Shown: positions 35,301 through 45,908 of the stretch, piece by piece
Position numbering within the stretch: position 1 is the first letter of the stretch
Layout: every line of letters starts with the position of its first letter
Assembly: GCA_018105865.1 (NCBI GenBank)
Contig: CM030868.1
Coordinates: forward strand, 1,761,954-1,825,953
DNA: 64,000 nt
Origin: Metaphire vulgaris
Taxonomy: Eukaryota > Annelida > Clitellata > Crassiclitellata > Megascolecidae
Direction: 5' to 3'
Program-made: the position numbers and the translations under genes
Notes under the pieces: model-generated
The model's input: the letters and a program-made list of their open reading frames with translations, nothing else
Databases searched by the model: none
What the model was told of the DNA's origin: nothing

Positions 35301-38300
35301 ATAAAAACTAAAAATAGAGTCCATCTAAATCGGGCATTTGAATTCGGTCCATGTGTAAACAGCCAATGAAAAAGATGAAGGTCTTCTTGGCAAGCGACTG
35401 TGTTCAAAAGGCGCTAAAGCAATATTGATAAAAAAGGAGCTAAAACAATCTCAATAAAAAAGGAGCTAAAGCAATATTGATAAAAAAGGAGCTAAAGCAA
35501 TATCGAGTGACTTCTCTTTACCTGGACATGACACTGCTTCTGTTTCAGCAAAAATGCAGAAGCATGTACACCCGTCCGAAGATGTGAAGCATGTCCTGGA
35601 ATTCGATTCGAGCGGTGTCGAAAGTGATGATGTCGCTTCTTATGGATCACACGTTGATACAGGTCCTCGCGTCGACAAACTGCCTGTAAAGGGTGAAAGC
35701 ACCGATGATGGAGAGGACATGGAAGGCGAGAAAGGGTGAACTACAGAGGTTCAAAATGTTCCCCTTTCGCCTCCAACCGTCCCTTTTACTGGTGTCTGCA
35801 ACACTCCATCTTTTGATTCGCACCCACCTGAGATTTTTTCACATTTTTTTTCAACTTGCTGTACCTACATCTGGCAGATAGTACCCAAGCACCAGCTATT
35901 GGGGTGTCAGATTGTGACCCGCTCAACAAAGCTCGCCCTCTTTTCTAGATTGCCCGCAGTCAAAAATTTCCCGTTTTTTCAAACCTCTCACTTGAATCTG
36001 AGGGTTAATGAATCGATGGTTAAGTTCAAGGGCAGGCATTCCACGAAACAGTACTGTCCCAATAAATCCACAAAATGGGGATTCAAAGTTTGGGGTTATT
36101 GCAGATGCTGAGACTGGGTACTCTCTAAATTTTGAAGTGCATACTGGGAAATGGCCAGATAGTGTACCTCACCCCAAGTTCTATCAATTTTTTGCACGGA
36201 TGGTTAGAAAGAGGAATAAATATGCTAAACAGTGGTGTATATACCTTATCTTCTTTGCTTTCAAATAACCTGGGCAATTGCAATTTGAAAAAAAATGCAC
36301 AATATTACGTGAAAATATGCAAAACAGATAGGGTTGAGGGACAGATCCAAAAAATTTTCCCAGGGCTTAAAGAATACCGTCAGATACACGAATCAAAGAA
36401 ATAATGGCAAATTAATCAAAATTGCACCTTCCACTAGTCAACTTACTGTCCCTTTCATACATAAAACGCACACAGTACAATCAATTTCCTGGATTTGACC
36501 GGGATCCTGAATTATTTTTACTTGGTGTCCCATCGGCCGATGCTTCTTGAAGTGACGTCATAGAAGTTTAAGATTAGATTAGATGCAAAACATAACAAAA
36601 TCCAGTAAAAATCATCCATGACTCATTCACAAGTAGACGCAGCTGTTACCTGTCCAAGGTGTTCTGACATCGACTGACCATCCTTTTTCTCCAGACGCAC
36701 TTCTGACAAATCTACTGAGAGAACAGGTCCCTGATGATCGTCAGCTTTCCCAGAATCTGAGGCTAGAATACATACCACAACTAATGTAGAAAATCTGCCA
36801 AGTTTTCTTAAAGTTATAGGGGGCGGGAAGTTAGAAGAGCGGTAACAACGCTGGACGATGGAGTAGAAGGTCGCGGGTTCAAATCCAGCAGGAGCCCTAA
36901 GGTCGACTCAGCCTTACTCGCCAGAGGGCGGCGGCAAACTGAGGAGCAGCGTTAAGATGCGAGGTAAAACGTGGGTCTGAGGAAAGTAATGGCAACCTAC
37001 CCCAGATTAAAATAAAATAAAATAAAAGAATAGAAACACCATACACAAGTAAACAACCAAGACAACTGCAATTAAAGCATCTGTCTAATTCTACTGGGTT
37101 TGAATCAGACAGCCTTACAAAGACAATGTAATGTGACATTTGTATAGCGCCTCTTCTGTTTCTACTCATAGGCGCTCCTAGCATTGGAGTCACAGGGTAA
37201 AGTAATGGGATGGTTGGGGGCTGCAATGCTGTTTGCTAGATTTGGTCCATAGCCAGGATGGTCTAAACTTTGACCAACACAGATTAACCTCTATTTCTCT
37301 ACTATGACCATTGACCATTCCATTTCGTATTTCCAATAGAAGAATTCGTCCAGATTTTGAAAATTCGCTTTCTGCAAATAGTCTAAGAAATGTCTAGCTT
37401 TGTAGAATCAGACTAGACCTCACATGTGTCGGGTAACGGTAAATCAAAAGCTGAGGCAGGGCGCGATTTGTAGGGGGGAAGGGGGAATCTTCCCCCTCCC
37501 ACTGCCCAACTGCATCCCCCCTACTGCTACATCCCCCACCACTACATCCCCCTCACTGCTACATTTCCCAACAACTACATCCCCCAAAGCTCGACATATC
37601 CCCCCCACTGCTCCAGGCCACAAATCGCACCCTGAGCTGAGGTGTCAAAATTTAACCCCTTAACCATGTATTTAACTGTAACTCAATGTAAAATGGACGG
37701 ACATATCCGGGATCCCCAGTTAAGGGGTTAAGCATACCCTTGCGAACAGTCTGGTCCATGAGCTGCTGCCACAGAGATGCCACCTCATTGAGCCTGTCCC
37801 TAATCGCATAAAAACATTAAAAAAATTTGCATCACCAAAAAAATCACCAGAATCTCAAAGCAAATTCACAAAACTGTGAAATTAGTCAATTTCCTAAATG
37901 GTTTTCTACTTGAATTTTTCTTTCTCGATATTTCATTAAGCGCTAAAACATTGTATGCATTCTAAATAGAAAACTAAATTGAAATAAACCTCACTTCAGT
38001 GACCTAATAACAATAAAGCGTAATCAATAATATAAGCACACCACTTTTAAGCTCATCATTGGCTAATGACCAGTACTTCAAAAATCTTAAAATCTGGCAA
38101 CAAACTAGAAAAACTGCTTATGTCAGCAGACAGCAACTGTGAAACAGTGACTGATAGTAATACTATTTTGTATGCATGTATGTATGTATGTATGTATGTA
38201 TGTATGTATGTATGTATGTATGTATGTATGTATGTATGTATGTATGTATACTGGACTATTTATATAGTGCCATAAGCATAGCAGAGCCAAAGACAAAGGT

Positions 38301-38690
38301 GCTTTACAAAGGGTAAATAAAACAATGACATTTTACCTGATACCTATATACCTATTAACCTATTTTACCTTATCCGATCTTTGTCCGAGTGACCGCCTGC
38401 GATCATCTTTTGCCCCACTTCTCTGACTGACTCAAACGTCGCCTCATAAGTCTGCAGCTCAGAACAAAAGCTTTTCTCATCCATTAGCTTTCCTTTCAGC
38501 TTCGTTGACCCCTGAAACAGATAGACATGGCATCTGATATATTCCCCCCACAATGACCACGATAAATGTGATAAATGTCGGACACGCCATAACATTATAT
38601 TATTTTTGAGACGATTTTTACAGCACAAAGTCAAGGGTGCGTTAACAAATGTCACTTGCATGAAATGTTAAACAACAAATGGACCTTTAG

Positions 38691-38756
<66 letters not shown>

Positions 38757-40091
38757 CAACTAAATAACAAAACAGAGTTGGCTTTTCTAGCATTCTCAGG
38801 CACTGAATTCCATAACATCGGATTAAACATACAGCATACTCAGTCAACATTTTAACAAATCCAATGGGAAAATTCTGCAATTTTAAAATTTCACAACTGC
38901 TGCCCTAGGCCAGCTCCACGATGACCGTCAAACTCTACGTTCCAAAAGTCTGCTCGACTCACTCACAACAGCCACACATGAATTCGGTTACCACAACAAC
39001 TCCATTCTGAAGCACCGACCCACGATATCTGGAAACTGTGAAGAATCCTGCAGAAGCTTACTGTGTTTTCTTTTCCCGAGGCAGCCTTGAGCTTCTCGAG
39101 GATGAACATCTTCGTCTTTTCCACATCAGCGTCGAATGACAGGAGCTCGAAGGACTCGTCAAGAAGCGCCTTTCTTTCCTTGGCCTTTGCTTCTAAGTCT
39201 CCGAGTCTTGTCAGAAGCTAAACGTACGAAATGCCAATTTTCCTATGTCAGACATAAGCTGATCGCACAGAAAGTACATAACCACAGCTAGGAATAATTA
39301 AAAAGTGTCGGTATTTACCAGCATTAATAATAAATTCTTTAAGCATCAAACTAATCAACAAATAAGATAAATATATATATATATATATCCATATATATAC
39401 ATATATATACATACATATATATATGTATGTATATATATATATATGTGTATATATATATATATATATAAAGAATGCTGGTTGCTACAGCTATTACGGTAAC
39501 CACTTTACCATTCACCACAAGCCAAAGTCAGGACACGCCATCAACTCTTAACATTTAGACTTGGGACCTCTTCTACCGGTAAATTTTCCTTATTTCTTTC
39601 CTCCTCAAATGCCGTGACAAGCAAAATAAAGTAATGCTTGTTTGGTGTCACCCCCTAGGTGGTGTTACCCGGTGCGGTACGCACCCACACACCTCCCTCA
39701 CGATGCCACTGCGATTTTCAAACCTTTTTATTTATTTTGTCCCACTGACAACTCTGCAGCTCACCCAAGAAGGGCTATCACTCAAAAATCTTAGCTGATG
39801 AGCTTTGAAAAAATTTGTTGGAGGGGGGAGTGAAATTTTAAGCCGTAGCGTGAACCTACCCCCGAAATATTTGTTGCTGTACGGATGGTTAGAAAGAGCA
39901 ACAAAAAAGCTAAACAGTGGTGTATACCTCATCTTCTTAGCTTTTAATTCAACCAAGATATTGTAAATTTTAAAAATTACAGTACCAGCACGGTGATGGC
40001 ATCTAATATTTAATATTTATCTCATTTTTGTAAAGTGCTTTTGACTTTGACCTGTGTTAGCTATGCTTACGGCGCTTAAGAAATTGTCTTG

Positions 40092-40138
<47 letters not shown>

Positions 40139-40196
40139 CAACAACAACAATAATAATAATAATAATAACAATAATAATAATAACAACAACAACAAC

Positions 40197-40249
<53 letters not shown>

Positions 40250-42793
40250 GGGTTAAACAGAAAAAAAACAAGAAAATCCTGCTAGGAAGAAAATTTCGCA
40301 AAAGGCTCACGTCTTCTCGTTTTTGTGCCACATCCTTAGCAACAGAAGCACCCTGCATGACAACGGCCGACAAGCCAACAAAGACGCCCGAGGCTCTGGT
40401 CTTTTCGAGATGATCAGAAAGCACCTTGTCCGACTCTTCGTGTCTCTTCAGAAGCACCTTGACACCGTCCAAGTCCAGAAACTGGCCCAGGTCTGTGCTC
40501 GACAACTCAGTCTACACATAAAAAAAACGTCAAACAAAACTTTAGAGCCATTCGACGACATGCACAAGACATCCTGGCAAATTAATTCTAAGTTAAATTA
40601 ATCTGTAACCGCGGCAAGTGAAAAGGACGGTCGTCGTTCTAGAACGCCAGTAAAAGTGTCTTCTCTGGTTGCAACAAAATCGCATGTTCCTCTTGTATAC
40701 CATACCGGATTACAAAACCATTCAACATTAACCCCTTAACTGAGGAACCCGGATATATCCGTCCATTTTACATTGAGTTATAGTTAAATACACAGTTAAG
40801 GGGTTAAGACTTATAGTCTAGCTCTTATTTATTCAAACTCAGAAACATATAAATAAAAAGGCAGCTGAAAATAACCATTCCAAGAATTATGCTAAACACT
40901 GACTTTATCCAATTCCCAGAAAACCCTATGCTATTTTCTAAACAAATTCACACCCTCTGCCCAAACCTGCAGTTTTATGTATTACAAGCGACACTTGGAA
41001 TGAAAATACCTCTTGTTCAGAAGACCACGCATCAACCTGCTGAAAGAAACTTTTGTAGTACTTCAGCATGTAGGCGTTCAGAACACGACTGTTCATTTCA
41101 GAGACCGCGACAGCTTCGAACGCGAGAGGCTACAAAGTCAAAGGAAAGCACAAATTTATCACCAAATACTGCAATGGGACAGTTTATATAGCACTGTAGC
41201 AGAGCTAACGACCAAAATCTCGATGCCGTGACGAAATCCGGTGTCGAGTCCTTGCGAAGCGGTCCTTCGCGGGAAAACGGCACCCACATCGACGAGGAAC
41301 GGAAATGATGCCCAGTTGGTAGCGGAGGAGTCCTCCGCGCGCGGTAACCGGAACGGCAGTCAACCGCAGTCACGTCGAATTGCCAAGTGGCGGCCATTTT
41401 AGTGGCAGACCGCTTGACGACGGCAGCCGACCTGAAACTTCCAGAATGACGTGGAAAGTGGAGGATGGCAAGAGGCTCTTCGGAAAACCAGACGAGCGGA
41501 ACACAGTCCTCATGATTGGTGCAAAAGCCAAGCGGAACGTCGGCAGATGCCGAGAACGGTGGCAGTCCACGACACACACACCTAACACATGCTGGCAGCT
41601 GTGTAGGCGCCAAACCGGAAGCCTACAACTCATGCTACCTAATGCTTAATTTTTACAGAAAGTAACAGAGAAAGTTGCATAATTGTAAAGTAATTGTAAA
41701 GTACACGATACTCCTGGTATGATAGCCATATACGTATTGTGAATCACATTTAATGGCGCCTGTTAAATATTTTATCCTAAAATTCTCAAAACATTAATTT
41801 CAAAAATCCTATTAATGTCTAATTTTCTAATTTTTACCCGCTTTCTTTCCACAGCTGGAGGAACGACTGCAGGGACAGCAGACTGCGTAGCTGCTCCAGG
41901 CACCAACGTCTCCATCACCTGCTTCTCAGCTGGAAGGACTTCAGACACAATCTAAAACAAATACTGTAGCATGTCAGGCCTATTTCTATTATATATTGCT
42001 TTCTTATTTTACTTGGTTTGCTGTATATTGCCGGTGGGTGGCAGTTATTGTATCTTCATTTCTAGAATATTCTATGTCTTTGCTTCCGGTTTCTGAACTT
42101 GAATGGAGCTGTAAAAAAGTCTTTATCAAAATACATTTATCAATCTTACTTATCCTTTATTTTCTCACAACACGAGCTGCCCCTTTAAGTTTTTGTTAAC
42201 AATATGAAACTGTGTTTCCATCAGCAAACCATCATGGGTGCCTGAAGGGGTAGTGCAAGGGGGTGCAATTGCACCCTCTAGAAAAATTGTGGTTATGAAA
42301 AAAGTAAAATTACTTGTTTCTTTCATCACAAAACCTTGTTTTGTTTTGTTTTTCATTTCTTTCGTCACAAGACCCTGTTTTGCACCCCCCCCCCCCGAAA
42401 AAATGTATGCGGATGCCCATGCAAACTGCAGTTTTATTCTAATAAATTCTACTGGTTCAATATATTCTATAACAAATTTCTACCAGCTTTGATGACCAGT
42501 CAACAGCACCACGCTTTTCTACGTCCTTTCGAGGGTAGAACACCTGCGCACCAGCCTGATCCTCCGGTTTCACCTAAAACAAATAGGCCCTATGCTTACC
42601 AAATTAAAATCAGAACTGCCTATGATACCACAGAATAGACAGGCATAATCAAATAATACACTATACTGTACATAATTCAGAATTAGCCGTCTTTATAAGT
42701 TTGACCCTTTCGCCGTTACACTGATTATTGTCACATGCGACACTATACATGTAACGTAATGTAACGAGGCGCTTCTCTACACATATACAGCCA

Positions 42794-42867
<74 letters not shown>

Positions 42868-43723
42868 TGCTATTTACATACAGAAAGCAATGAAATTTCC
42901 ATGGAACAAATGACTCGTTGGCATGGTTATTTCTAGGATTGTGAATGGGGGGGTGTCGGGAAAATCTGGGGGTTGTGGTTATTTCCTAGGATTGTAGGAT
43001 TGTGAATTTCGGGGGTGTCGGGAAAATCTGGGGTGTTGGAATTTGGAAGGCTCTACCGAAAAAAGGCTGACAAGCAAAAAAAACGTTTTCAAGTCTCAAA
43101 AAAATCTGACAAACAAAAAAGGTCATCCGAAGATAAAAGTTGGAGGGTGTACTTCTCCATGGGGGCAGTGGCGGCTCCACCGGGGGGGCCAGAAGGGGCC
43201 CGTGCCCCCCTATTGAGTGTCTGGCCCCCCAGTGGCCCCCAGTTGGGACCCGATACTTAATGCTACATACATTAAACAACAAATGGTTGGCCCCCATGAT
43301 TAGAAGTTGCCACCCCAACGCCCCCCTCCCACTTGCCAAATCCTAGAGCCGCCACTGCATGGGGGGGGGGTGTTCAGAGCTAATTACTATGCATTTTTTT
43401 ATACATACCATTGTCACATTACCAAATTGGGAAAGGGCGTCGACCTCAAATTGGGGGGAGAGGGTGTTGAGGGTGTTGTTAGGGGGGTGTAAAAATATCC
43501 CTGCTCGTTGGGATGAGATAGAATAGATTGATATAGCGCCAGCAGAGGCCTACAGCTTCAACATATATAGGTCAAATGGTGCAAAGTTCCCGAGGACAAC
43601 ACGCGGATCGGTGACCCACTTAGGTCACTTTAATTAGGACCGTGGTCGCGGTGAGAATTATTGACGTCCTCTAGATGTTTATTTTTAAATTGGGGCCCGC
43701 TGTTGACAGGAAAGCAATTGTCG

Positions 43724-43766
<43 letters not shown>

Positions 43767-43852
43767 AATTTTCGATTTCATTGTTATACCTCGATGTAGA
43801 AGACAGTCGCCTGGCGAGAGGGTGGAACTGTCTTCACTTGCCGTTGTCCCAT
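26508..43852 (-). CDS. Spectrin-repeat protein, 16 exons, Cys5/polybasic C-terminus
   Basis: The family role is an actin- or membrane-associated scaffold built from three-helix repeats. This member is not one I recognise. Exons (transcript order): 43790-43852, 42484-42573, 41853-41951, 41010-41039, 40311-40511, 39062-39217, 38369-38511, 37738-37799, 36650-36762, 34011-34159, 32818-33138, 32144-32242, 30456-30610, 29059-29497, 27985-28087, 26508-26581. Spectrin hallmarks: VDAWSSEQE, SEDLGKDVDAVGALIESHQ, RLNEVASLWQQLMDQ, ECTEFEAWLASVDVWL. The start MGQRQVKTVPPSRQ follows an in-frame upstream TAG. Phases agree except at 32818 to 32144. Length is about 765-770 aa, far shorter than spectrins or nesprins, with no visible calponin-homology, SH3, PH or KASH domain. 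Confidence 0.75.
26700..27740. other. Spectrin-gene intron with small duplication and microsatellites
   Basis: Between exons 26581 and 27985. AACATCACTACTTCT with GCAAATGCTACTAAAACAAT occurs at 26624 and again at 26866. (TAA)n at 27503-27567 is followed by the 45-bp tail motif. A weak exon-like patch at 26,940-27,000 was not convincing. Confidence 0.5.
27743..27800. repeat. (CA)n microsatellite
   Basis: About 29 CA units. Similar CA runs occur at 30229-30255, 30399-30425 and 30687-30720 around the spectrin exon 30456-30610. Confidence 0.98.
28621..28937 (+). mobile_element. MITE of the CAGTGTTTATTCTAG family, long copy
   Basis: Starts CCCGTGTTTATTCTAGCCAC and ends GCCTAGAATAAACACTG. Flanks CATATTGT at 28613-28620 and 28938-28945. 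The interior holds TGACAAGGAG and GACAAGCAAAAAA motifs. It lies in a spectrin-gene intron. Confidence 0.8.
29059..29497 (-). CDS. Longest spectrin-repeat exon (146 codons)
   Basis: Begins AWTERHEKLDHCRNLLLF and holds the EFEAWL signature of a spectrin helix A, followed by helical segments rich in E, R, K and L. It ends in a proline/alanine linker (DAPAPAKADTKTE) at a GTAAGT donor. It joins the KLEDLVRAKEDLE exon (30456-30610) in phase 2 and the KVSRAHAAKY exon in phase 0. Confidence 0.75.
30730..32030. other. Spectrin-gene intron, mostly unassigned
   Basis: Contains TGACAAGCAAAAAA-type repeat remnants at 31,073-31,200 and an (ATTA)n run near 31,995. Confidence 0.5.
32254..32303. repeat. (CAT)n microsatellite next to a spectrin exon
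   Basis: About 17 CAT units, 12 bases upstream (minus strand) of the exon 32144-32242, in the place of the polypyrimidine tract. Confidence 0.95.
33568..33939 (+). mobile_element. hAT-like MITE, 372 bp, 8-bp target duplication
   Basis: Termini CAGTGGTTCTTAACC and GGTTAAGAACCACTG are perfect inverted repeats. Flanks CTATATCC are at 33560-33567 and 33940-33947. It lies in the intron between spectrin-gene exons at 33,138 and 34,011, and the interior repeats GGGTACCTGTACCCCTTGAG. Confidence 0.9.
34260..35530. other. Spectrin-gene intron with SINE/LINE tail remnants
   Basis: 34,738-34,990 begins TATTTGTATAGTGCCTCTTC and matches 53,385-53,480, a recurring transposon tail. 35,410-35,500 holds three copies of AAAAAAGGAGCTAAAGCAAT just before the piggyBac remnant. 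Confidence 0.5.
35554..36404 (+). pseudogene. Broken piggyBac-family transposase
   Basis: Fragments in shifting frames give an acidic N-terminus (SSGVESDDVASYG), a linker piece (GVSDCDPLNKARPLFSRL) and the catalytic-core block around MVKFKGRHSTKQYCPNKS, WGFKVW, ADAETGYSLNFEVHTGK. This is the piggyBac DDE core pattern. At 36007-36009 the codon where the first catalytic Asp is expected encodes Asn. Frames change near 35,740, 36,100 and 36,160, so no intact protein can be made. It lies in the intron between spectrin-gene exons at 34,159 and 36,650. Confidence 0.75.
36822..37160 (+). mobile_element. SINE with tRNA-derived head sharing the same body
   Basis: The head has an A-box-like TTAGAAGAGCGGTAAC and a B-box GGGTTCAAATCC. 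The body has GCAGCGTTAAGATGCGAGG and TAAAACGTGGGTCTGAGG, nearly the same as the 5S-headed SINE at 9.6 kb. An AT-rich insert is followed by the tail TTTGTATAGCGCCTCTTCTG. Confidence 0.7.
37457..37634 (+). mobile_element. MITE with CAGGGYGCGATTTG termini, 178 bp
   Basis: Starts CAGGGCGCGATTTGTAGG and ends CACAAATCGCACCCTG. Perfect 8-bp duplication AGCTGAGG at 37449-37456 and 37635-37642. The interior has repeated CTACATCCCCC. It lies in a spectrin-gene intron. Confidence 0.9.
37652..37731 (+). mobile_element. TTAA-bounded mini-MITE next to a splice donor
   Basis: TTAACCCCTTAACCATG at the left and CAGTTAAGGGGTTAA at the right, 80 bp including TTAA. On the minus strand the spectrin exon 37738-37799 ends with GTATGC and then this element begins, so it sits six bases into the intron. 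Confidence 0.8.
38170..38250. repeat. (ATGT)n microsatellite with SINE tail
   Basis: About 20 copies of ATGT, followed by ACTATTTATATAGTGCCATA and CAAAGACAAAGGTGCTTTAC, the same tail as at 24.2 kb (inverted) and 9.7 kb. Confidence 0.95.
39868..39960 (+). pseudogene. Short second piggyBac fragment
   Basis: The sequence CGGATGGTTAGAAAGAG and the following AAGCTAAACAGTGGTGTATA repeat the 36,198-36,262 part of the larger piggyBac remnant with some mismatches. It is about 90 bp and non-coding as it stands. Confidence 0.5.
40095..40248. repeat. Compound (TAA)n/(CAA)n microsatellite
   Basis: About 150 bases of TAA units broken by two short CAA blocks in an intron of the spectrin-repeat gene, 60 bases from the exon 40311-40511. 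Confidence 0.98.
40728..40807 (-). mobile_element. TTAA-bounded mini-MITE
   Basis: TTAACCCCTTAACTGAGG to ACAGTTAAGGGGTTAA. Inverted copy of the 37.65-kb element, with the core TCCGTCCATTTTACATTGAG. Confidence 0.8.
41165..41640. other. GC-rich unexplained block in a spectrin intron
   Basis: Begins with SINE-tail-like GACAGTTTATATAGCACTGT and continues with about 450 bases richer in GC than the flanks, open in several frames (for example WKVEDGKRLFGKPDERNTV on the plus strand). It resembles the GC-rich elements at 4.3 and 6.6 kb in composition, but I found no clear shared blocks. Could be a long SINE body. Confidence 0.4.
42798..42866. repeat. (TA)n microsatellite
   Basis: About 34 TA units in a spectrin-gene intron. 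A second TA/CATA block is at 39373-39466. Confidence 0.98.
42925..43500 (+). repeat. G-rich dispersed element, copy with internal duplication and nested MITE
   Basis: The start TTTCTAGGATTGTGAAT occurs twice within 60 bases, then the element runs parallel to 25.74 kb and is interrupted by the MITE at 43166-43357. Confidence 0.75.
43166..43357 (-). mobile_element. MITE with CAGTGGCGGCTC termini, nested
   Basis: Starts CAGTGGCGGCTCCACC and ends AGAGCCGCCACTG. Flanks CATGGGGG at 43158-43165 and 43358-43365. It lies inside a larger repeat of the CTAGGATTGTGAATT family. Confidence 0.85.
43790..43852 (-). CDS. Spectrin-repeat gene exon 1 with start codon
   Basis: The exon reads MGQRQVKTVPPSRQATVFYI plus E, then a GTATAA donor in phase 0. 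An in-frame TAG lies upstream without an intervening ATG, so this is the first Met. About 300 bp upstream (43,853-44,165) is more GC-rich than its surroundings and could hold the promoter and 5' UTR. Confidence 0.6.
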
Positions 43853-44165
43853 TGCGACGACAACGTTCGACTCCGGGCACGATCGGAAAACGTCAACAAT
43901 CGGGAAATCAATCTAACAATCGGTAAAAGGAACGTCCGGGTTTTGACAAAATCGGTATGACAAAATCGGTGAAAGACAAAAATCAACTGCAGAGCAGGAA
44001 CTCAATCGCACAAGCGAGACTCGACTAAACTCTGCAGATTAAAACACCTTCGAAAATCTCTCCAAAACACGCCAAATTCGCAAAGCTCAACTAGCCGCTC
44101 AAACTCAGAACACGCGAATGAAGAATTTCCCAGAATCCGCCGCGACAAGCGACAATGAACAATCG
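43853..44165 (-). promoter_or_regulatory. Putative 5' UTR/promoter region of the spectrin-repeat gene
   Basis: About 310 bp upstream of the first ATG, higher in GC than neighbouring introns and without a recognised repeat. It contains several CGs and short direct repeats such as ACAAAATCGGT. No TATA box is placed at a convincing distance. Confidence 0.35.
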
Positions 44166-44898
44166 TAAGTAAGTAAAATCTCAGTTGCTGTGACAGTTCA
44201 AATTAAAAGAAATGCTGTTTTGAAAGAATTGAGCGCAAGAGTAGCAGACAAGGAGGCATTTCGTGTGTGTGTGTGTGTGTGTATGTGTGCATGTGTATGT
44301 TGTGTTTCTTTATAGACGCGTCCGTATCAAAGACGATGAGCGACTGTGGAGAAAGTGTTGCTTCGTTAGTTTTAATGCCAAGCGGCAAAGTGTCATAGTA
44401 GCACAGGGCATCTGTACGAACGTTAAGAAGCAGCAACTTCACGAAGACGTTTTCGTTGAACTGGCGATTATGCAGAAGGGTTGGAATGCGGCGCAGGGGA
44501 CAACAGTTACACAGATTCGTTCAAGGTCTTTGGCACACCACGTACTAGCATTGCAGACTGGATTGCGGGCACAATCGGCATGTTCGCAGGGATATTTTTA
44601 CACTCCCTCCCCCAAATTTTTAACGTGACACCCCCAAAATTTGGTAATGTACACATCCTGCCTTGAAAGTTGGACGACTTTTTTGCCGGACTTTTTTTGG
44701 TACACACTGGCAAATCCGACACCCCCAGATTTTCCCGACACCCCCCCATTCACAATCCTAGAAATAACCCTGTGATGTTCGTCAAACATGTAAGGGAACG
44801 CGGTGCGGCGCGGAAGGACCGTGAAACCGTGTTACATTGTCGCAGATTTCTCTTATGTGCTCATCTGTGCATCATTTTTGGCCTTCAACAGAAAATCG

Positions 44899-45078
44899 CA
44901 GTGGCGGCTCCAGGATTTGGCAAGTGGGGGGGCCGTTGGGGTGGCAACTTCTAATCATGGGGGTGGGCAACCATTTGTTGTTTAATGTATGTAGCATTAA
45001 GTATAGGGTCCCAACAGGGGGGAACTGGGGGCAGGCACTTAATGGGGGTACGGCCCCCCCCCGGTGGAGCCGCCACTG
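44899..45078 (+). mobile_element. MITE with CAGTGGCGGCTC termini
   Basis: Starts CAGTGGCGGCTCCAGGATTT and ends GGTGGAGCCGCCACTG. The interior includes CAACCATTTGTTGTTTAATG, shared with the other copies. Flanks GAAAATCG/GAATCGCT are only partly alike. Confidence 0.8.
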
Positions 45079-45239
45079 GAATCGCTCCAATCCCTGCAGC
45101 AAAAATGCCACCGGAAGGAGATAAGATCTCACACTTTCGTTTGTCTACGTTCGGCACATTTCATAGGCACCATCCGAACCGACAAGACATGCCCGAAGAT
45201 AGTCCTCACCTACATTGCTCGTCTCCAATGCTGTCTGAA

Positions 45240-45670
45240 GGGGCTGTCCATCAATTACGTCAACAAAATAGGGAAGGGGGTTGAAAAAGTTTGACAGTTT
45301 TTGACAGGGTGAGGGGTCAAGAAGAGAAGTTGACATCAACAATTTAATTTTGTTACAAATGATGAAAAATAGGAAATTTCATGGACTATTTATTGCAATG
45401 GAAAAAAGCCTGACAAGCAAAAAAAACAAGGTTATCATCACCACATTAATACACTTGATGAACAAAAGAAAGGGAAAAATGGTCATCGCCGCAAAAATAA
45501 TAACCTTCTAAACTTTTTAGGGAGACCCGTCACTGATCTTAGTTGGAAGTGGGGAATCAAAAGTTTTTGACATAATTATAGGGGGGGTCACTGAAAGTTG
45601 ACAGTTGTTGACAAGGAGGGGAGGGTCAAAAATTGCCCAAAAATTGTTGACATAATTAATGGATAGCCCC
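45240..45670 (+). mobile_element. MITE with GGGGCTGTCC termini, second copy
   Basis: Left GGGGCTGTCCATCAATTACG, right ATTGTTGACATAATTAATGG then ATAGCCCC. The interior is in the opposite orientation to the 23.46-kb copy and contains TGACAAGCAAAAAA. It lies between the two genes. Confidence 0.8.
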
Positions 45671-45730
45671 CGAAATGAAAAGCTCCAAGTCAAACCCTAA
45701 TACATTTCATTTCTAAACTCTTGAGGTCGC

Positions 45731-45908
45731 CAGGGCGCGATTTGCGAGGAGGGGGAAGGGGAATCTTCCCCCCACTGCCAAACTGCATCCCCCATACTGC
45801 TACATCCCCCACCACTACATCCCCCCACTGCTACATTTCCCAACAACTACATCCCCCCAAGCTCGACATATTCTCCCCACACTGCTTCAGGTCACAAATC
45901 GCACCCTG
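45731..45908 (+). mobile_element. MITE with CAGGGCGCGATTTG termini, third copy
   Basis: Starts CAGGGCGCGATTTGCGAGG and ends CACAAATCGCACCCTG. The interior CTACATCCCCC pattern matches the 37.46-kb copy. No clear target duplication. Confidence 0.8.

Noticed and set aside
40017..40505. Long minus ORF running through (TAA)n into a spectrin exon
   Set aside because: Only 40311-40511 is the exon. The poly-Ile part is intron microsatellite beyond a GTGAGC donor.
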